A stretch of DNA of 64,000 nucleotides from Rutpela maculata (GCA_936432065.2 OW386285.2:261834317-261898316); one strand, 5' to 3'; shown: positions 10,019 through 22,384, numbered from the stretch's first letter. A program made the numbers and translations. The notes: generated by a model not told the origin, from the letters alone.

Positions 10019-11783
10019 CTCGACGTTCGTTGAGTGATAGGCGTCTGAAAATAAGGAGTACGCCACCTGGTGGTCTATAGTCAAACTAATTATGGGCTTT
10101 TCTGTCATTGTCTCTTTAGTGTACGATGATATCAACAATAAGTAAAATGATAAACTGAGATGCTAAGTTATTAAAAATATGATAGCGTTTAAAGGGGCTA
10201 TACAAAATATAATTTGCTGGAGCCAACCTAGTCGGTATCCTTTGTAGATTGCAGGGACAACTCGTGAAAGTTGAGTTGCACTGCAATGTTCAAAGCATAC
10301 CCTCTTTAATGTAGAGGCATTGAAAGGGGAAAAGCTGGTGCAAATAACCGTGGTCCGAGTAGAAATAATAATAACCTGGACAATCACACATTGTAAGTGA
10401 AATTTTTGAAATAAGTAAATATATGTAATTTCAGTATATTTATAAAAGTAATATATACTATTGCACCATGCACTACTATGTTTTACCTCTGAATATTTCT
10501 ATTTCATATTTTACAAAATACTGTTTCATTTATTTTACTTAAAGAATTAATAAATGTCTTTTCAGTTATATTCACTGTACCACTAATTTCATAGATATTT
10601 GAATCTGAGCATACACCTTTATTAAGTTTTGTGTTGAATATGGGTTGTACCACACAAAATAATATGTCCTGCATTTAAAACATATTCCCCTTCATACACA
10701 CACTTAGAATTTTTACATTTTTAGTGCTTCCCAAATGTTCCGTACATTGCAATATGCTTAACCTAAATATCACTCATGTTTCCAGAAAGAAAAGTGATTT
10801 AAACTACAACTGTACATAAATTTAAAGAAATATTTTAGTTTATTAATGTTTAACTAGCCAGACACCGTTTATGTCGAAGAAACTGTACTTTTCAGGGGAA
10901 AAACTAGATAACCTAAAAAAATATGAATTTTGCTGAATAATGCCATTAACATATTGCAAATCACTTACAACAAAATCTTGCAAACCTTTAGGTCATATAT
11001 TATGTTATTATTTTTAATGCCAAAAATAACTATAAACAGAAAGAAATCAATATGAGTATTCGCCACATAAATAAACAAAAACCTATAATTAGTTCACGAG
11101 TTCTCCACTTTGGCGCTGGCATATTAAATTCAGACGCCTATAGAATTCGAATGTAGTGGTGGGAACTTTTTCAGAGGCATTCTTTAGTCCATTACGAATG
11201 TATTACTCAAACGTGAAAGTTTTGTGCTCCTGAGAAAATACCATTACAAATGTTCAAAAACGCTATCTGGTAGTAATAGTGCCAGTAGTAGTTTAATAAC
11301 ACAACAATTTAAGTTCACTGTTTTCATTTGCGTGCGCTATTTATCGAAACTTCGACCAAATGTACCGATCAAATACCTCTTTGTTTCTCCGCAATATACG
11401 TTTGGAGCTCTGTAGGTCTGTTAATCGTTTTGGAACCCAAATGATGACAATCTTTTGTATTAGTTTTAGTCTGTAAATATGTTTTCAATGTTCGTCTCCG
11501 TAACTTTGAATTATTCTGTATAGCCCCTACTTATAACTGGACAATAATTTAATTTAAAGACAAATAATTTAAAATTAATATGTTACTTTACTACTACGAC
11601 AGGTCAAGGTTGAAAAATGCGATGTGATACCTTATCCTATGTATATGCGAGACATATATTAAACAATTATTATTCCGCCCATATATTCAAACTTGTTATT
11701 CTTTTGTATTTTGTCCATATATCCATATATAGATATTAGACAATAAATATAACTATTATTATTATTATTACTATTATTTTAAG
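10019..11783. other. Intron sequence, nothing firmly recognised
   Basis: About 1.8 kb of AT-rich intron. No long inverted or direct repeat, RNA gene or protein resemblance was found on either strand. It ends with an ATT-rich stretch (about 11750-11780) merging into the acceptor of the next exon. Confidence 0.45.
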
Positions 11784-11954
11784 ATTGCACAAATGCATAA
11801 AGAGTCTAACAGTGGATTGGGAATCAGTTTAGAAGGCACAGTAGACGTTGAAGATGGTAAAGAAGTGAGACCACATCACTACATTAGAAACATTCTTCCA
11901 GATGGTCCTGTTGGTAGAAATGGAAATTTACAGTCGGGTGATGAGTTGTTAGAG
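11784..11954 (+). CDS. Patj: Multi-PDZ scaffold (PATJ/MPDZ-like), exon 2: first half of a PDZ domain
   Basis: Exon of 171 bp (57 codons) between an acceptor CTATTATTTTAAG (ending 11783) and the donor GTAGGT (11955). It encodes the N-terminal half of a PDZ domain: the GLGI carboxylate-binding loop (the GLGF motif), then GTVDVEDGKEVRPHHYIRNI, the PDGPVGRNGNLQSGD turn, and DELLE at the exon end. The HHYIRNILPDGPVG stretch with the inserted RPHHY loop closely resembles a PDZ of MPDZ/PATJ that binds C-terminal peptides of junction proteins. Phase is 0 on both sides. The exon looks intact, with no stop or frameshift. Confidence 0.93.
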
Positions 11955-12380
11955 GTAGGTAATGATGGCTACTGATAATATCAAATTCTATATAATTATG
12001 TTCATAATCGTGAGTGTTGGGTCTGAAAACTTTGTTCTGTGCAAACCTGAGTTTTATAACGTATAGTATGTAGGCAAATCTACTGAAAACTTGTTGCGTG
12101 GGATAATTAAGGATACAGTATTGATTATTGATTGGCATGCTGATAAACTATAAATTGTGTAGATATGAGTTATGACAAAAACAAAATGGCGTAAACACAG
12201 GGCACTGAACTAATTTTTTTAAGACAGCCAACATGTTTGATAAATGCCATTGTATTTACTACACGTCTAAATCTCCTTACAAGCGGCAATATCTAACCCG
12301 CACCGTCCCACGCCCCTGAGCTTAGTGAGTTCCCTCCTAAAATTTAAATTATACCCATGTACATTTAAGTATGGTGTATT
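11955..12380. other. Intron sequence, nothing recognised
   Basis: Start of the 19.6-kb intron. No repeat partner or gene seen before the LINE fragment that begins at about 12381. Confidence 0.4.
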
Positions 12381-13182
12381 TTAGTCTATCTGATGTATAT
12401 TTTCTTTTTTTATTTTATCTCTTGTACTATCTAACAGGAAGCTGCCATCGTGTCTAGCTGGGGATTCTGCGGTAAATATTGAACAATGTTCATTTAGCTG
12501 GTATCCAAAAGATATCCCACTGTTTTTAATAAAGAAGCCACAGCCAACGCCATTTCTAGATTTGGATCCGTCGGTGAATAATTGATGAGCATTGGAGTAT
12601 TTGGATGCTATTTCTATTTGGTTATTATTTGTGGCATGGTCATATTTGGGAAAGATAACTTTGGCTCTTATGTACGAAATATTATAGTCGCCCTCAAAGA
12701 ATGGCAAGGTCTCTCATGATTTGGGATGTTGGTTGGTTTCATGGTTGTAGCTAATTTTATGTAAATACTGCTGTTGGAAATATTTAAATTTTTTAATACA
12801 AACTTGTGGACCAAATATCTTCTTCTAAGATGAAGTGGGAGCTCATTGCATTCCGCCAATAGGGCACAGGTTGGGGTAGATTTAAATCCTCCTAATACCA
12901 ATCTTAATGATTTGTACTGTAACCTGTCCAGTTTAACGAGTCGAGAATGTGGAGCGGAATCATAGAAATATACTGCCATAGTCCAATATAGATCTAACAT
13001 AAGCGCAATTTTGGAATCCGCGCCATACAAGTTATTTTGAAAATATTAAGACTTTTTTCTGCTTTAATTAGGCACTTGGATATATGCGCATTCCAGTTTA
13101 ATTTGGTGTCTAAACTAACCCCCAAATATTTGTGTTGTGATAAAACCGGTATTGTGCCATTTGTCAAGCACATACTATAGAC
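12381..13182 (-). pseudogene. I-like LINE: end of reverse transcriptase plus RNase H (3' piece)
   Basis: Minus strand. From right to left: KYLGVSLDTKLNWNAHI (the conserved box after the RT palm), LDRLQYKSLRLVLGGFKSTP (thumb/connection), then an RNase H start, LFTDGSKSRNGVGCGFF, with the first catalytic Asp (TDGS) and IFTAES (the Glu motif). The sequence leaves the RNase H fold soon after, so the 3' end is lost. Two frame changes (about 12680 and 13010) interrupt it. RT plus RNase H is typical of I-group LINEs. The 5' continuation of the same copy lies at 15899-15971 and 24611-24985. Confidence 0.82.
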
Positions 13183-13835
13183 TAGGAGCCCGACGACCAC
13201 TAATTGGGTGTCATAGGTTTACTCCCAAAATGTGTGAATTGTTGTTAATTGCCTTTTTTTGGGGAGCAGAGGGGTACGGCAGGCCCCGAAAGGTGTAGAA
13301 ATATGACTTGTAAAAGTAGAAAAAAAAAATCACAAATAGGTCATAGGTTTACGCATGGAGGTTGGAAGGATTTCTTAATTTACCCCCAAAAATCATGAAT
13401 CCAGACTCCCATTCATTTTGGGCGGTACAAGGACGCTCGCCTAAATTTGACAAAAAAGTCAGATAAAAAAATTGATGAGTTTATGAATGGCAATCAGGAA
13501 CCTAGTAAGTATGAACCTCCTGAGTACGAAAAGACATTCGCCATCTTTGAAAAGTGGTACGAGCGTCTTGCCTTTCACGATAATTGACGGTGTATCGGCT
13601 GTTCCTACCGAATGTACTAGTTACCCTTGTGATTCGATGACTATCACAAATTTACGACTGGCAATCATAAACTTGGTAAGTATGAACTCTCTGAGTGCGA
13701 AAATATATTCGCCATCTTTGAAAAGTGGTGCCATTGTATCGAAGCGGCAGCACTGAACTAAATGATAGACTTTCTTGAAAAGAAGATGTGAAAATTCGAA
13801 ATGTCTGCCTTGAGAGAAAACTGTGTTCCGATTTA

Positions 13836-13882
13836 CGTGTGCGTGCACGTGTGCGCGCGTGCGTGTTTGTGTGTGTGTTACA
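13836..13882 (+). repeat. GT/GC-rich simple repeat
   Basis: Alternating purine-pyrimidine tract (GTGCGTGCACGTGTGCGCGC followed by GTGTGTGTGT). Such tracts can adopt left-handed DNA. It directly precedes the nested element. Confidence 0.85.
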
Positions 13883-13894
13883 TGTACGAGAGGG

Positions 13895-15022
13895 TAGTAC
13901 TACGGGAGCCCGCCCTAAGTGTCCGTGCACCCCCCCGATCCTTGGGGACAATGTTTTTCATAAAGGTTAAAGCCTAAGGAATAATTTTGGACATATCCCA
14001 AAAAAAACCTGGCTGTACTTTCAAAATGGCGTCCGTTAAAAACACAAAAATTTGCAAATATTGTTTTTGTCATTTAACACAAAAACTAAAAAAGATGGAG
14101 AAAAATTATCTGCACAAAAAACAAAGTGCATAAAATTTCCTACAATTTTGTTCCTATGCAATATTTGGATAGGCGTTACCATTTTCCAGATAAATGATTA
14201 AGCTCTTAAAATAATTTTTAAAATTCAATATAAAACGTAATACTACGGGAGCCCACCCTAAGTGTCCGTGCACCCCCAGATCCTTGGGGGACAATGTTTT
14301 TCATAAAGATTAAAGCCTAAGGAACAATTTAAGACATGTCTCCAAAAAAAAAAAACTGGCCCTACTTTCAAAATGGCGTCCGTTTAAAAAAAAATTGCAA
14401 ATATTGTTTTTGTCATTTAAGACGAAAACTAAAAAAGATGGAGAAAAACTTTCTGCACAGAAAACAAAGTGCATAAAATTTCCTACAATTCTGTTCCTAT
14501 ACAATATTTGGATAGGAGTTACCATTTTCCAGATACCATTGTTGCCGTTTTCGAGATAAATGTCCGCAAATTATAATATTATTATTATTATTAATTTTTT
14601 TCAGTTTATTTTATTTTTTGTTTATACGCCTTACAATAATTGTCACAGTTATTTCCTCTAAGTGATTTACCGATATATGAATTTCCATGTCTTCTTAATT
14701 TTGGACTCATTTATCTAGGAAATGGTAACTCCTATCAAAATATTGTATAGGAATAAAATTGTAGAAAATTTTATGCACGTTGTTTTTTGTGAAAAAAGTT
14801 TTTGTCCATCTTTTTTAGTTTTTGTGTTAAATGACAAAAACAACATTGGCAACAGTTTTTTTTAACATATGGCCGCCATTTTGAAAGTACAGCCAGTTTT
14901 TTTTCGGGGACATGTCTTAAATTGTTCCTTAAGCTTTAATCTTTATGAAAAACATTGTCCCCTTGTCCCCAAGGATCGGTGGGGGGGTACACGCTACAGC
15001 TAGGGAGGGCTCCACGACTATA
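13895..15022 (+). mobile_element. 1.1-kb inverted-repeat element, copy 1 (nested)
   Basis: Its ends read TACGGGAGCCCGCCCTAAGT (13900 on) and, inverted, AGGGAGGGCTCCACGACTA (to about 15021). Inside, the terminal unit is repeated in tandem (13895-14225 and 14235-14560), followed by an ATT-rich centre (about 14565-14600) and one inverted unit. Each unit contains GATCCTTGGGGACAATGTTT, TTTCAAAATGGCG and AACTAAAAAAGATGGA. The copy at 34044-35155 has the reverse order (one unit, centre, two units), so both derive from one asymmetric parent. Non-coding. Confidence 0.85.
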
Positions 15023-15898
15023 GTTAAAGATAGAATAATTAAAACTAGAAGAGAAACTAATCAGAAAAAACAAACTTTATTAGAATGAAAATAAATAATT
15101 ATAGTGGAACCAGGCGCTTAGACGTTTCAACCCCCTCTAGCTGGCCCTTGTACCACTTGTCAAAGATGGCGCACGTATTTTCGCAATGAGGAGGTTCATA
15201 CTTACCAAGTATCTGATTGCCAGTGGCAAATTTATAATCATCGAATTACACGGGTAACCAATATATGCGGTAGGAAGCTCCGATAATACTCCATCAATTA
15301 TCGTGAAAGACCTTCGCGCCACTTTTTAAAAATAACAAATGTATTTTTCGCTATCAGCAGCTTCATAATTTCCAGATTTCTGATTTCCAGTCGTAAATTT
15401 ATGACACTCATCGAATTACACGGATAACTAGTACATGCGGTAGGAAGAGCAGATACGCCGTTAGTTATCGCGAAAGGCAAGACTTTCGCACCACTTTTCA
15501 AAGATGGCGAATGTCTTTTCGCACTCAGGAAGTTCATACTTGCCAGGTTCCTGATTGCCATAAACTTATATTTCTTTTTCTAACTTTTTTTTCAAATTTG
15601 GGCGAGCGTAGCGCTTCCTTGTACCCCCAAAATGAATGGGAGTCTGGATTCATGATTTTTGGGGGTAAAATAAGAAATCCCTCCGACCCCCATGCGTAAA
15701 CATAAGACTTATTTGTGACTTTTTTTTACTATTACAAGTCATATTTCTTACACCTTTCGGAGCCTGCCGAACGCCCCTGCCCCAAAAAAAGGGGGTGGCA
15801 TAGTCATTTCTGTGCTCTACTGCCCCAAATTAACAACAATTCACACATTTTGGGAGTAAACCTATGATACCCAATTAGTGGTCGGCAGTCTCCTGGTC

Positions 15899-15971
15899 TA
15901 TTAGGTATATTAAGCAGCCGGTTTCTAGTGCATATTACGACAGCTGATTTATTAGGAGATATATTAATAAT
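15899..15971 (-). pseudogene. I-like LINE: short middle piece between two insertions
   Basis: Only about 73 bp, read on the minus strand as INISPNKSAVVICT, the motif that follows the YxDD box by about 40 residues in I-group reverse transcriptases. It bridges the 2.7-kb element on its left and the 8.6-kb transposon on its right, showing that both inserted into the same LINE copy. Confidence 0.75.
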
Positions 15972-16290
15972 CCGGTCAAGTTAGCCCTAAAAATACCCTT
16001 GTATAAATTCTCAAGAAGCTGAAAATTTACATGAATGTTAGGATACCATTATATTGAAGTTGTGAAAAGTCCCCATTGATCCCGTGTGTGCAAAAAATTT
16101 TATGCGATGTCAAAGTTCGCAAAAATGGGTTTTTTGGATTTTTTAGCGAAACGGTTAGTTTTATGATAAAAATACAAAAATTGTAGACCTTTCAATTATC
16201 TACAAAAATGGCCCTTACCCTTTTTTTTCCTAAAATTCACCTTTTTTTGAGAAAAAGCTATTCTAAAGTTATATTCTCCATAATATGCAC
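15972..16290 (+). repeat. Left terminal inverted repeat of the 8.6-kb transposon
   Basis: 319 bp, about 90 percent identical by eye to the inverse of 24292-24610. Shared blocks include AAGAAGCTGAAAATTTACAT, AAAAGTCCCCATTGATCCCG, GGGTTTTTTGGATTTTTTAG and ATTCTCCATAATATGCA. Confidence 0.85.
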
Positions 16291-16337
16291 ACGTTTCCAT
16301 GCCACCTATGAGGTAGTGTACTTGGCGCGTCTTTTTA

Positions 16338-17045
16338 CTTCCACATCCAGTGGAAGTATAGTAACGACAAAAAAATTAAAAAAACATTTTATTGTTCAAA
16401 TAGGCTTAGAATGTCATGAAACGTCGAGATTTCAAGTTTGAGCGAAAAAAAATTTTCTGTCTGTCGGTCTGTAACTTTTTTTGTGCGCACGTTTACTCTG
16501 GAACCGTTTGAGATATTGACTTGAAATTTGGTACACATATGTACTTTAATGAGATCTAGAACTAGATTATATTTTCATCTTGTTCCGTCGAAGGGTTGGG
16601 GGTAAATTGGGGTAAATTTGGAGTAAATAGGTAAATCAAGCAGGTAAGAGTTCATAAAATTGATATTTAGTGTAGACAAGAGAAGCTAAGGTCTCAACAA
16701 AAATTTGGGCATTAGCCACCCCCATTACCACCCCCACCCCATTATTAAAGGGGATGAAAAAAAAAGTGATTTAGTGTGAGTGCAAGAACCAGAAACCTCA
16801 AAATATTTTTTTACTTTATCCACCCCCCACTCCCACCCCCTGTCACCACCCCCACCCCCTGTCATCACCCCCCACCCCACTACCGATATGGGGTATCGTT
16901 TTATGGGTTTTTGGGGTAGAGGATTTCAAATATTATATTATTAAAGTTCCATAAACAATTATTTCCAGATACAAAATTTTTTCGTTGTGTGACTTGGATA
17001 GAAAATCCGGATGTGGAAGTAGTGATTCCTTGGGCAGCAGTTTTT
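16338..17045 (+). mobile_element. Family A MITE, complete, forming the 3' end of a host transposon gene
   Basis: From ACTTCCACATCCAGTGGAAG (16338) to GTGGAAGTAGTGATTCCTTG and GGCAGCAGTTTTT (17045). It contains the C-rich CACCCCCAC blocks around 16720-16880. The minus-strand gene at 16901-17518 reads into it, so its last roughly 48 codons (from KTAAQGITTSTS) and stop come from the MITE. The same KTAAQGITTSTS phrase can be read in other family A copies, which confirms that it belongs to the MITE. Confidence 0.82.
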
Positions 17046-18063
17046 AATGTTGTTTCACTTTCATAATCAAAATCAACAACTTTGATTTTACTGTAACCTA
17101 CTACTCCATTATTTTGATAAACCTGTATTGGAACATGAGCTTTTGCGGCGAAATCCTTTGCTGAAAGAATTTCTTTTATTCGTGGTATAGGCTCTTCAAG
17201 TAAAACTGAACTTGTTGGAGTAACAATTTGGATAATACCCATTATGTAAAGCGTATTATTACCGTCTAGTGTATTAATATTTATATCAACATTATCTGCA
17301 ACATATTGAATAAACGTGCCAGTTTCTGGTGATAAGATATGAGGTGCACGATGAAAAACTGTTGCTGCCTCGTACATCATAGTTTCATTGTAAGATGCGC
17401 ACATACCAAAAGACGAAAAAATTTGTATGAGACGTTTTGAGGCAAACCGTCGATGAAAAAAAACTGCGAGACCCAATTGTAGCCTGGACTTGAAAGTCCG
17501 AGGCCGAACATCAGTCATAATACTATGACTATGTTAGTACAGACTAATTTTAAATGCTCTAAATTATGTCGTTTATTTTTTAAAATAATGTGTTCCAAAA
17601 AATAAGTCAGTGACTCTGGAATATCACCGTTAATATCTTCAAACATACGATCTGGTGGGGGATAATAAGAATTATCGATGACTACTGATTGAATATCTTC
17701 CCGAATGATTGCTGCCGCAGCTTCCAGGATCTTGAATCGCTCTTCTTTGTCAATACATTTTTTTTTCACCCCAAGCTTGATTCAAGATATCATAATGATT
17801 ATCAATAAAACATATAAATGTCAATTTTCTCGGTTTTTCAGTTCTGTTATCTACATTTAAATTTTTACATACATTTTTCAATTCTTCCAATGTAAATTGA
17901 CAATCATCACTATTTTCGATGTATGTAAAAATTTCTTTCATGGCGAGATATAATGCTTCATCTCGAGGACGGCCGGCTTTACTTCCAGTGGTCGGTTTTA
18001 AAAAGGAAACATAACAGTCATTATGATACCTGGCCTCAGCAGCAACTAAATCATGCTCGAACC
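16901..18063 (-). pseudogene. Uncharacterised transposon-borne protein, middle part (copy 1)
   Basis: Minus strand, three overlapping frames read right to left. 18063-17750 gives HDLVAAEARYHNDCYVSFLK (the YHNDC half of a zinc module) and DNRTEKPRKL; 17769-17515 gives FKILEAAAAIIREDIQSVV; 17518-16901 gives SRLQLGLAVFFHRRFASKRL, ASYNETMMYEAATVFH, DNVDININTLDGNNTLYIMG and PIPRIKEILSAKDFAAKAHV. I recall this order from many hypothetical proteins of insects and cnidarians, none with a known function. Two frameshifts separate the frames. The protein ends in the MITE, so the acidic-motif C-terminal half, seen in the copy at 32645-35393, is missing. Confidence 0.7.
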
Positions 18064-18097
18064 TACGAAGGCGTAGAAGGGTCACGGATGTTTTTTT

Positions 18098-18560
18098 CCA
18101 ATTATTCCCAGATAAATTTGTAAATAATTTGATTATTCCCTGTTAAATCTGTAAATAATTGAATTATTCCCAGTTCAAACTGTAAATTTTATTATTCCCA
18201 GTTCAAACTGTAAATAATTCAATTGCTCCCAGTTGAATCTGTAAATAATTTAATTATTCCCACTTTAAACTGTAAATAATTCAATTATTCCCAGTTGAAT
18301 CTGTAAATAATGTAATTATTCCCACTTTAAACTGTAAATAATTCAATTATTCCCAGTTCAAACTGTAAATTTTTTTATTCCCAGTTCAAACTGTAAATAA
18401 TTCAATTGCTCCCAGTTGAATCTGTAAATAATTTAATTATTCCCACTTTAAACTGTAAATAATTCAATTATTCCCAGTTCAAACTGTAAATTTTTTAAAT
18501 CCCACTTTAAACTGTAAACAAATATTATTCCCATTTTAAACAGTAAATAATTGAACTGGA
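18098..18560 (+). repeat. 31-bp subterminal tandem repeats, left arm
   Basis: About 14 units. The consensus is built from CCCAGTTCAAACTGTAAATA plus ATTCAATTATT, with variants CCCACTTTAAACTG and CCCAGTTGAATCTG alternating in a higher-order pattern. Some units lack 3 bp (28 bp). The mirrored array is at about 22970-23475. Confidence 0.92.
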
Positions 18561-18799
18561 ACAGCTGGAACACTCAGTCATTTCCAGTTTAAAAAAAATG
18601 TAAATACCTAATATTCTGTTTTGTATGAATGCGCAGTGGCTTTCCTCGAGTAAATTGGATACACAGTGGGTTACCTTGGATAGTATGGACGCGTAGTAGG
18701 TTTCCTCGAAGAAAATACTTAAAGTAGAGGCTTTACTCCTATCGTGTAGTTTACGGCGCACAACGATTTTTTATATCTTTGTCATGCCATTTTCCGCGT

Positions 18800-19475
18800 A
18801 TTAGTTCCACATCTAGTTGAAGTATATTAACGCAAAAAAAATTTGGAAATTTTCATTGTTTAAATAGGCTCAGAATGTCATGAAACGTCAATATTTTAAG
18901 TTTGAACAAAATAAATTTGTCTGTCGCGTCGGTCTGTCTGTTAGTCTTTTATCTTTTTGGTGCTCACGATTACTCTGGAACTGTTTAACATATTGACTTA
19001 AAATAAGGCATATAAGTATTTTAACGAGATCTGGAACTAAATTGTATTTTGATTTTATTCTGTTGCAGAGTTAAACGGTAAATTGGGGTAAATGGGGGTA
19101 AATAGGTAAATCAAGCAAGTAATAGTCCATAAAATTGGTATTTAGTAAATATAAGAGGAGCTAAGGTCTGAAAAAAAATTTAGCATTAGCCACACCTATT
19201 ACCACCCCCACCCCATTATTAAAGGTGGTGAAAAAATAGTGTGATTTAGTGTGTGTACAAGAGCCAAAGTCATTAAGAATTTTTTTTCACTTCATTCATC
19301 CCCACCACCGATGTGGCATATAATTTTATGGGTTTTTTGGGTACATGATTTCAAATATTATAGTATTAAAGTTCCATAAACAATTATTTTCATATAGTGG
19401 AATGCAAATATAGTATTTTTGTTGTAAGAGACTTGGATGTGGAAGTAGTGATTCCTTGGGCAGCGGTTTTTTTTT
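18800..19475 (+). mobile_element. Family A copy in the left foldback arm
   Basis: Diverged copy starting TTAGTTCCACATCTAGTTGA and ending GATTCCTTGGGCAGCGGTTT. It pairs with the inverted copy of the right arm (20581-22714), and the two share private variants such as CACATCTAGTTGAAG and TCGCGTCGGTCTGTC. So the MITE was already in the arm before the arm was mirrored, or the arms are kept alike by gene conversion. Confidence 0.85.
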
Positions 19476-20580
19476 AATCCTACTTTGAACTGTAAACAAA
19501 TATTATTCCCATTTTAAGCAGTAAATAATTGAACTGGAACAGCTGGAACTGCAATTAACTCAGTCGTTTCCAGTTTTAAAAAAAATGTAAATACCTATAT
19601 TGAATATTATTCCCATTTTAAACAGTAACTAAATGAACTGGAACAGCTGGAACTGCAATTAACTCTGTCGTTTCTAGTTAAAAAAAATGTAAATACCTAT
19701 ATTGAATATTATTCCCATTTTAAACAGTAACTAAATGAACTGGAACAGCTGGAACTGCAATTAACTCTGTCGTTTCCAGTTTAAAAAATACCTATATTCA
19801 ATATAGGTATTTTTAGTTATTGAATATAGGTATTTACATTTTTTTTTAACTGGAAACGACTGAGTTAGTTGCAGTTCCAGCTGTTCCAGTTCAATTATTT
19901 ACTGTTTAAAATGGGAATAATATTCAATATAGGTATTTACATTTAAACAGTAAATAATTGAACTGGAACAGCTGGAACTGTAATTAACTCTGTCGTTTCC
20001 AGTTAAAAAAAAATGTAAATACCTATATTGAATATTATTCCCATTTTAAACAGTAAATGATTGAGCTGGAACAGCTGGAACTGCAATTAACTCTGTCGTT
20101 TACATTTAAAAAAAATGTAAATACCTATATTTAATAAATAAAAATACCTATATTGAATATAGGTATTTTTTTAACTGGAAACGACAGAGTTAATTGCAGA
20201 GTCAGCTGTTCCAGTTCATTTAGTTACTGTTTAAAATGGGAATAATATTCAATATAGGTATTTACATTTTTTTTAACTGGAAACGACAGAGTTAATTGCA
20301 GTTCGAGCTGTTCCAGTTCATTTAGTTACTGTTTAAAATGGGAATAATATTCAATATAGGTATTTACATTTTTTTTAACTAGAAACGACAGAGTTAATTG
20401 CAGTTCCAGCTGTTCCAGTTCATTTAGTTACTGTTTAAAATGGGAATAATATTCAATATAGGTATTTACATTTTTTTTAAAACTGGAAACGACTGAGTTA
20501 ATTGCAGTTCCAGCTGTTCCAGTTCAATTATTTACTGCTTAAAATGGGAATAATATTTGTTTACAGTTCCAAGTGGGATT
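19476..20580. repeat. Foldback centre: about 100-bp units in both orientations
   Basis: Units of about 100 bp built from AACTGGAACAGCTGGAACTG, ATTAACTCTGTCGTTTCCAG and AATACCTATATTGAATATTA. Three run in plus orientation (19490-19800), others are inverted (19815-19925, 20150-20580), one pair again plus (19945-20110). The geometric centre of the foldback lies near 20058. Assembly may be unreliable here. Confidence 0.8.
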
Positions 20581-20925
20581 AAAAAAAAACCGCTGCCCAA
20601 GGAATCACTACTTCCACATCCAAGTCTCTTACAACAAAAATACTATATTTGCATTCCACTATATGAAAATAATTGTTTATGGAACTTTAATACTATAATA
20701 TTTGAAATCATGTACCCAAAAAACCCATAAAATTATATGCCACATCGGTGGTGGGGATGAATGAAGTGAAAAAAAATTCTTAATGACTTTGGCTCTTGTA
20801 CACACACTAAATCACACTATTTTTTCACCACCTTTAATAATGGGGTGGGGGTGGTAATAGGTGTGGCTAATGCCAAATTTTTTTTCAGACCTTAGCTCCT
20901 CTTATATTTACTAAATACCAATTTC

Positions 20926-20927
<2 letters not shown>

Positions 20928-20969
<42 letters not shown>

Positions 20970-22384
20970 TTTATTCACCACTGAGATACAGAAATGTACA
21001 TATGGCAAGTCAGTTTTGTAGGATATTATAAAATAAACAATTAAATAGATAATACTACAATATAAAATTAAAATTAAACAAAAACAAAAAACTATGTAAT
21101 GACTAGTCAGATTGTATAAGATAACATAAAACATGTAAGTAAAGAACATAGCACAAATTATATCATACACAAACAATTATGAGTTTATCAAAGGATAATT
21201 TCGGTCCCTAATTTTACTTATTAAAATACTCATTTGTACTATAATAACCACCTTGTAAAAGCATGTCTTTTACTGCGTTTTTATAATTATTATACTGTGA
21301 AATCATTCTGATTTCCTGTGGTAGGTTATTAAACAATACTATACAGTTGTAACGTGGAGAGTGTTTAAATGTTGTCGTCAAGTGATTTGGTATGCTCAAC
21401 AAATCACCATGCCGTGTGTTATATGGATGATACTGATTTCTTTTGACAAAGAGGCCCATATTTTTTTTTATGTAACAGAGGCATTTAAACATAAAAATGC
21501 ATGGTGCCGTGAGGATTTTTTTGTTTTTGTATGTTACTCTGCAACTCTCATTATAACCCATATTAAATATTAATCGTATTATCCTCTTTTGACAGATAAA
21601 GACTCTCTCCCTATTTTTAGCACTTCCCCAGCATAATATGTTGTAGGATATATGTGTATAAGCTAGTGCATAGTAAACGTTTAAAAGTCCGGATTCACTT
21701 AGTGTGCTTTTTAGTTGCAGAATGGCAAAATAGGCTTTATTTAACTGGTTACAGACATGTTCAATATGTATATTCCATGACAATTTACTATCTAAATGAT
21801 GCCGAGCAGTTTAGTGCTGCTCGATAAGCTAATGTCTTCAATAAATTTTATATTATGTGGCAAAGGTCTCTGTAAATAGAAATTAATAAACACAGTTTTT
21901 TTATTATTAAGTATCAGTTTATCTCTTTGGGACCATGAACTAACTTCTTCCAATATAAGGTTAACTAATTCTTGTAGAGTCTCAGGCGTTTCTGCTGATA
22001 CGGTTACCGTAAGGTCGTCAGCAAACATAGTCAGATGACCCTTGGTGAGATAGTTAGGAAGATCGTTCACATATAACAAAAATAATAGAGGCCCAAGAAC
22101 AGAGCCTTGGGGTACCCCCATAGTTACATCATGTGACTCTGACTCCACCCCACTTATTCTTACTTTAAACGTTCTGCCTTCTATATAACTTAATATCCAT
22201 GACAGGATATTTCCCCTCAAACCAATATGATACATTTTTTGTTTTAATATGTTCTTGTCAACGGTATCAAATGCCTTCGATAGGTCGAATAGTAACGCCA
22301 CGACATACTGACTCTTGTCTAAGTTTGTGTAGACATATTCTAACAAATGAGACGAGGCAGTTTCTGTGGATTTATTTGATCTGA
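20928..22384 (-). mobile_element. 5'-truncated CR1/Jockey-group LINE
   Basis: Minus strand, 1.46 kb, ending in an (ATT)n tail (AAT on plus at 20928-20969), which is the 3' end of the element. It contains the RT palm and the C-terminal domain (next entry). The 5' end is lost, as is usual for target-primed insertion. The left arm of the foldback provides the empty site. Confidence 0.88.
21214..22346 (-). pseudogene. LINE reverse transcriptase, palm and C-terminal domain
   Basis: First frame (22346-21792): LLFDLSKAFDTVDKNIL (catalytic Asp motif A), GVPQGSVLGPLLFLLYVNDL (motif B), and MFADDLTVTV (motif C with FADD), then KLILNNKKTVFINF. Second frame (21783-21214), shifted: MSWNIHIEHVCNQLNKAYFA, CQKRIIRLIFNMGY, YNTRHGDLL and NNLPQEIR, the usual C-terminal region. 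One frameshift at about 21790. N-terminal endonuclease and first RT boxes are missing. Confidence 0.9.

Larger units (their letters stand above)
13183..15898. mobile_element. 2.7-kb long-inverted-repeat element inserted in the I-like LINE
   Basis: The left end (13195 on) CGACCACTAATTGGGTGTCA, then TAGGTTTACTCCCAAAATGT, mirrors the right end, which finishes TGATACCCAATTAGTGGTCG (to about 15885). The arms are about 600-800 bp and also share a block at 13380-13430 / 15600-15665 (AATCATGAATCCAGACTCCC and inverse). Each arm holds copies of a repeated unit of about 190 bp (TTGAAAAGTGGTAC and inverse; CATCGAATTACACGG). No coding gene is evident. The LINE resumes directly outside both ends. The target duplication is unclear (perhaps CTAT). 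Confidence 0.82.

Noticed and set aside
18098..18560. CRISPR array (31-bp repeats)
   Set aside because: Units are contiguous with no unique spacers, lie in a mirrored eukaryotic foldback element, and there are no cas genes.
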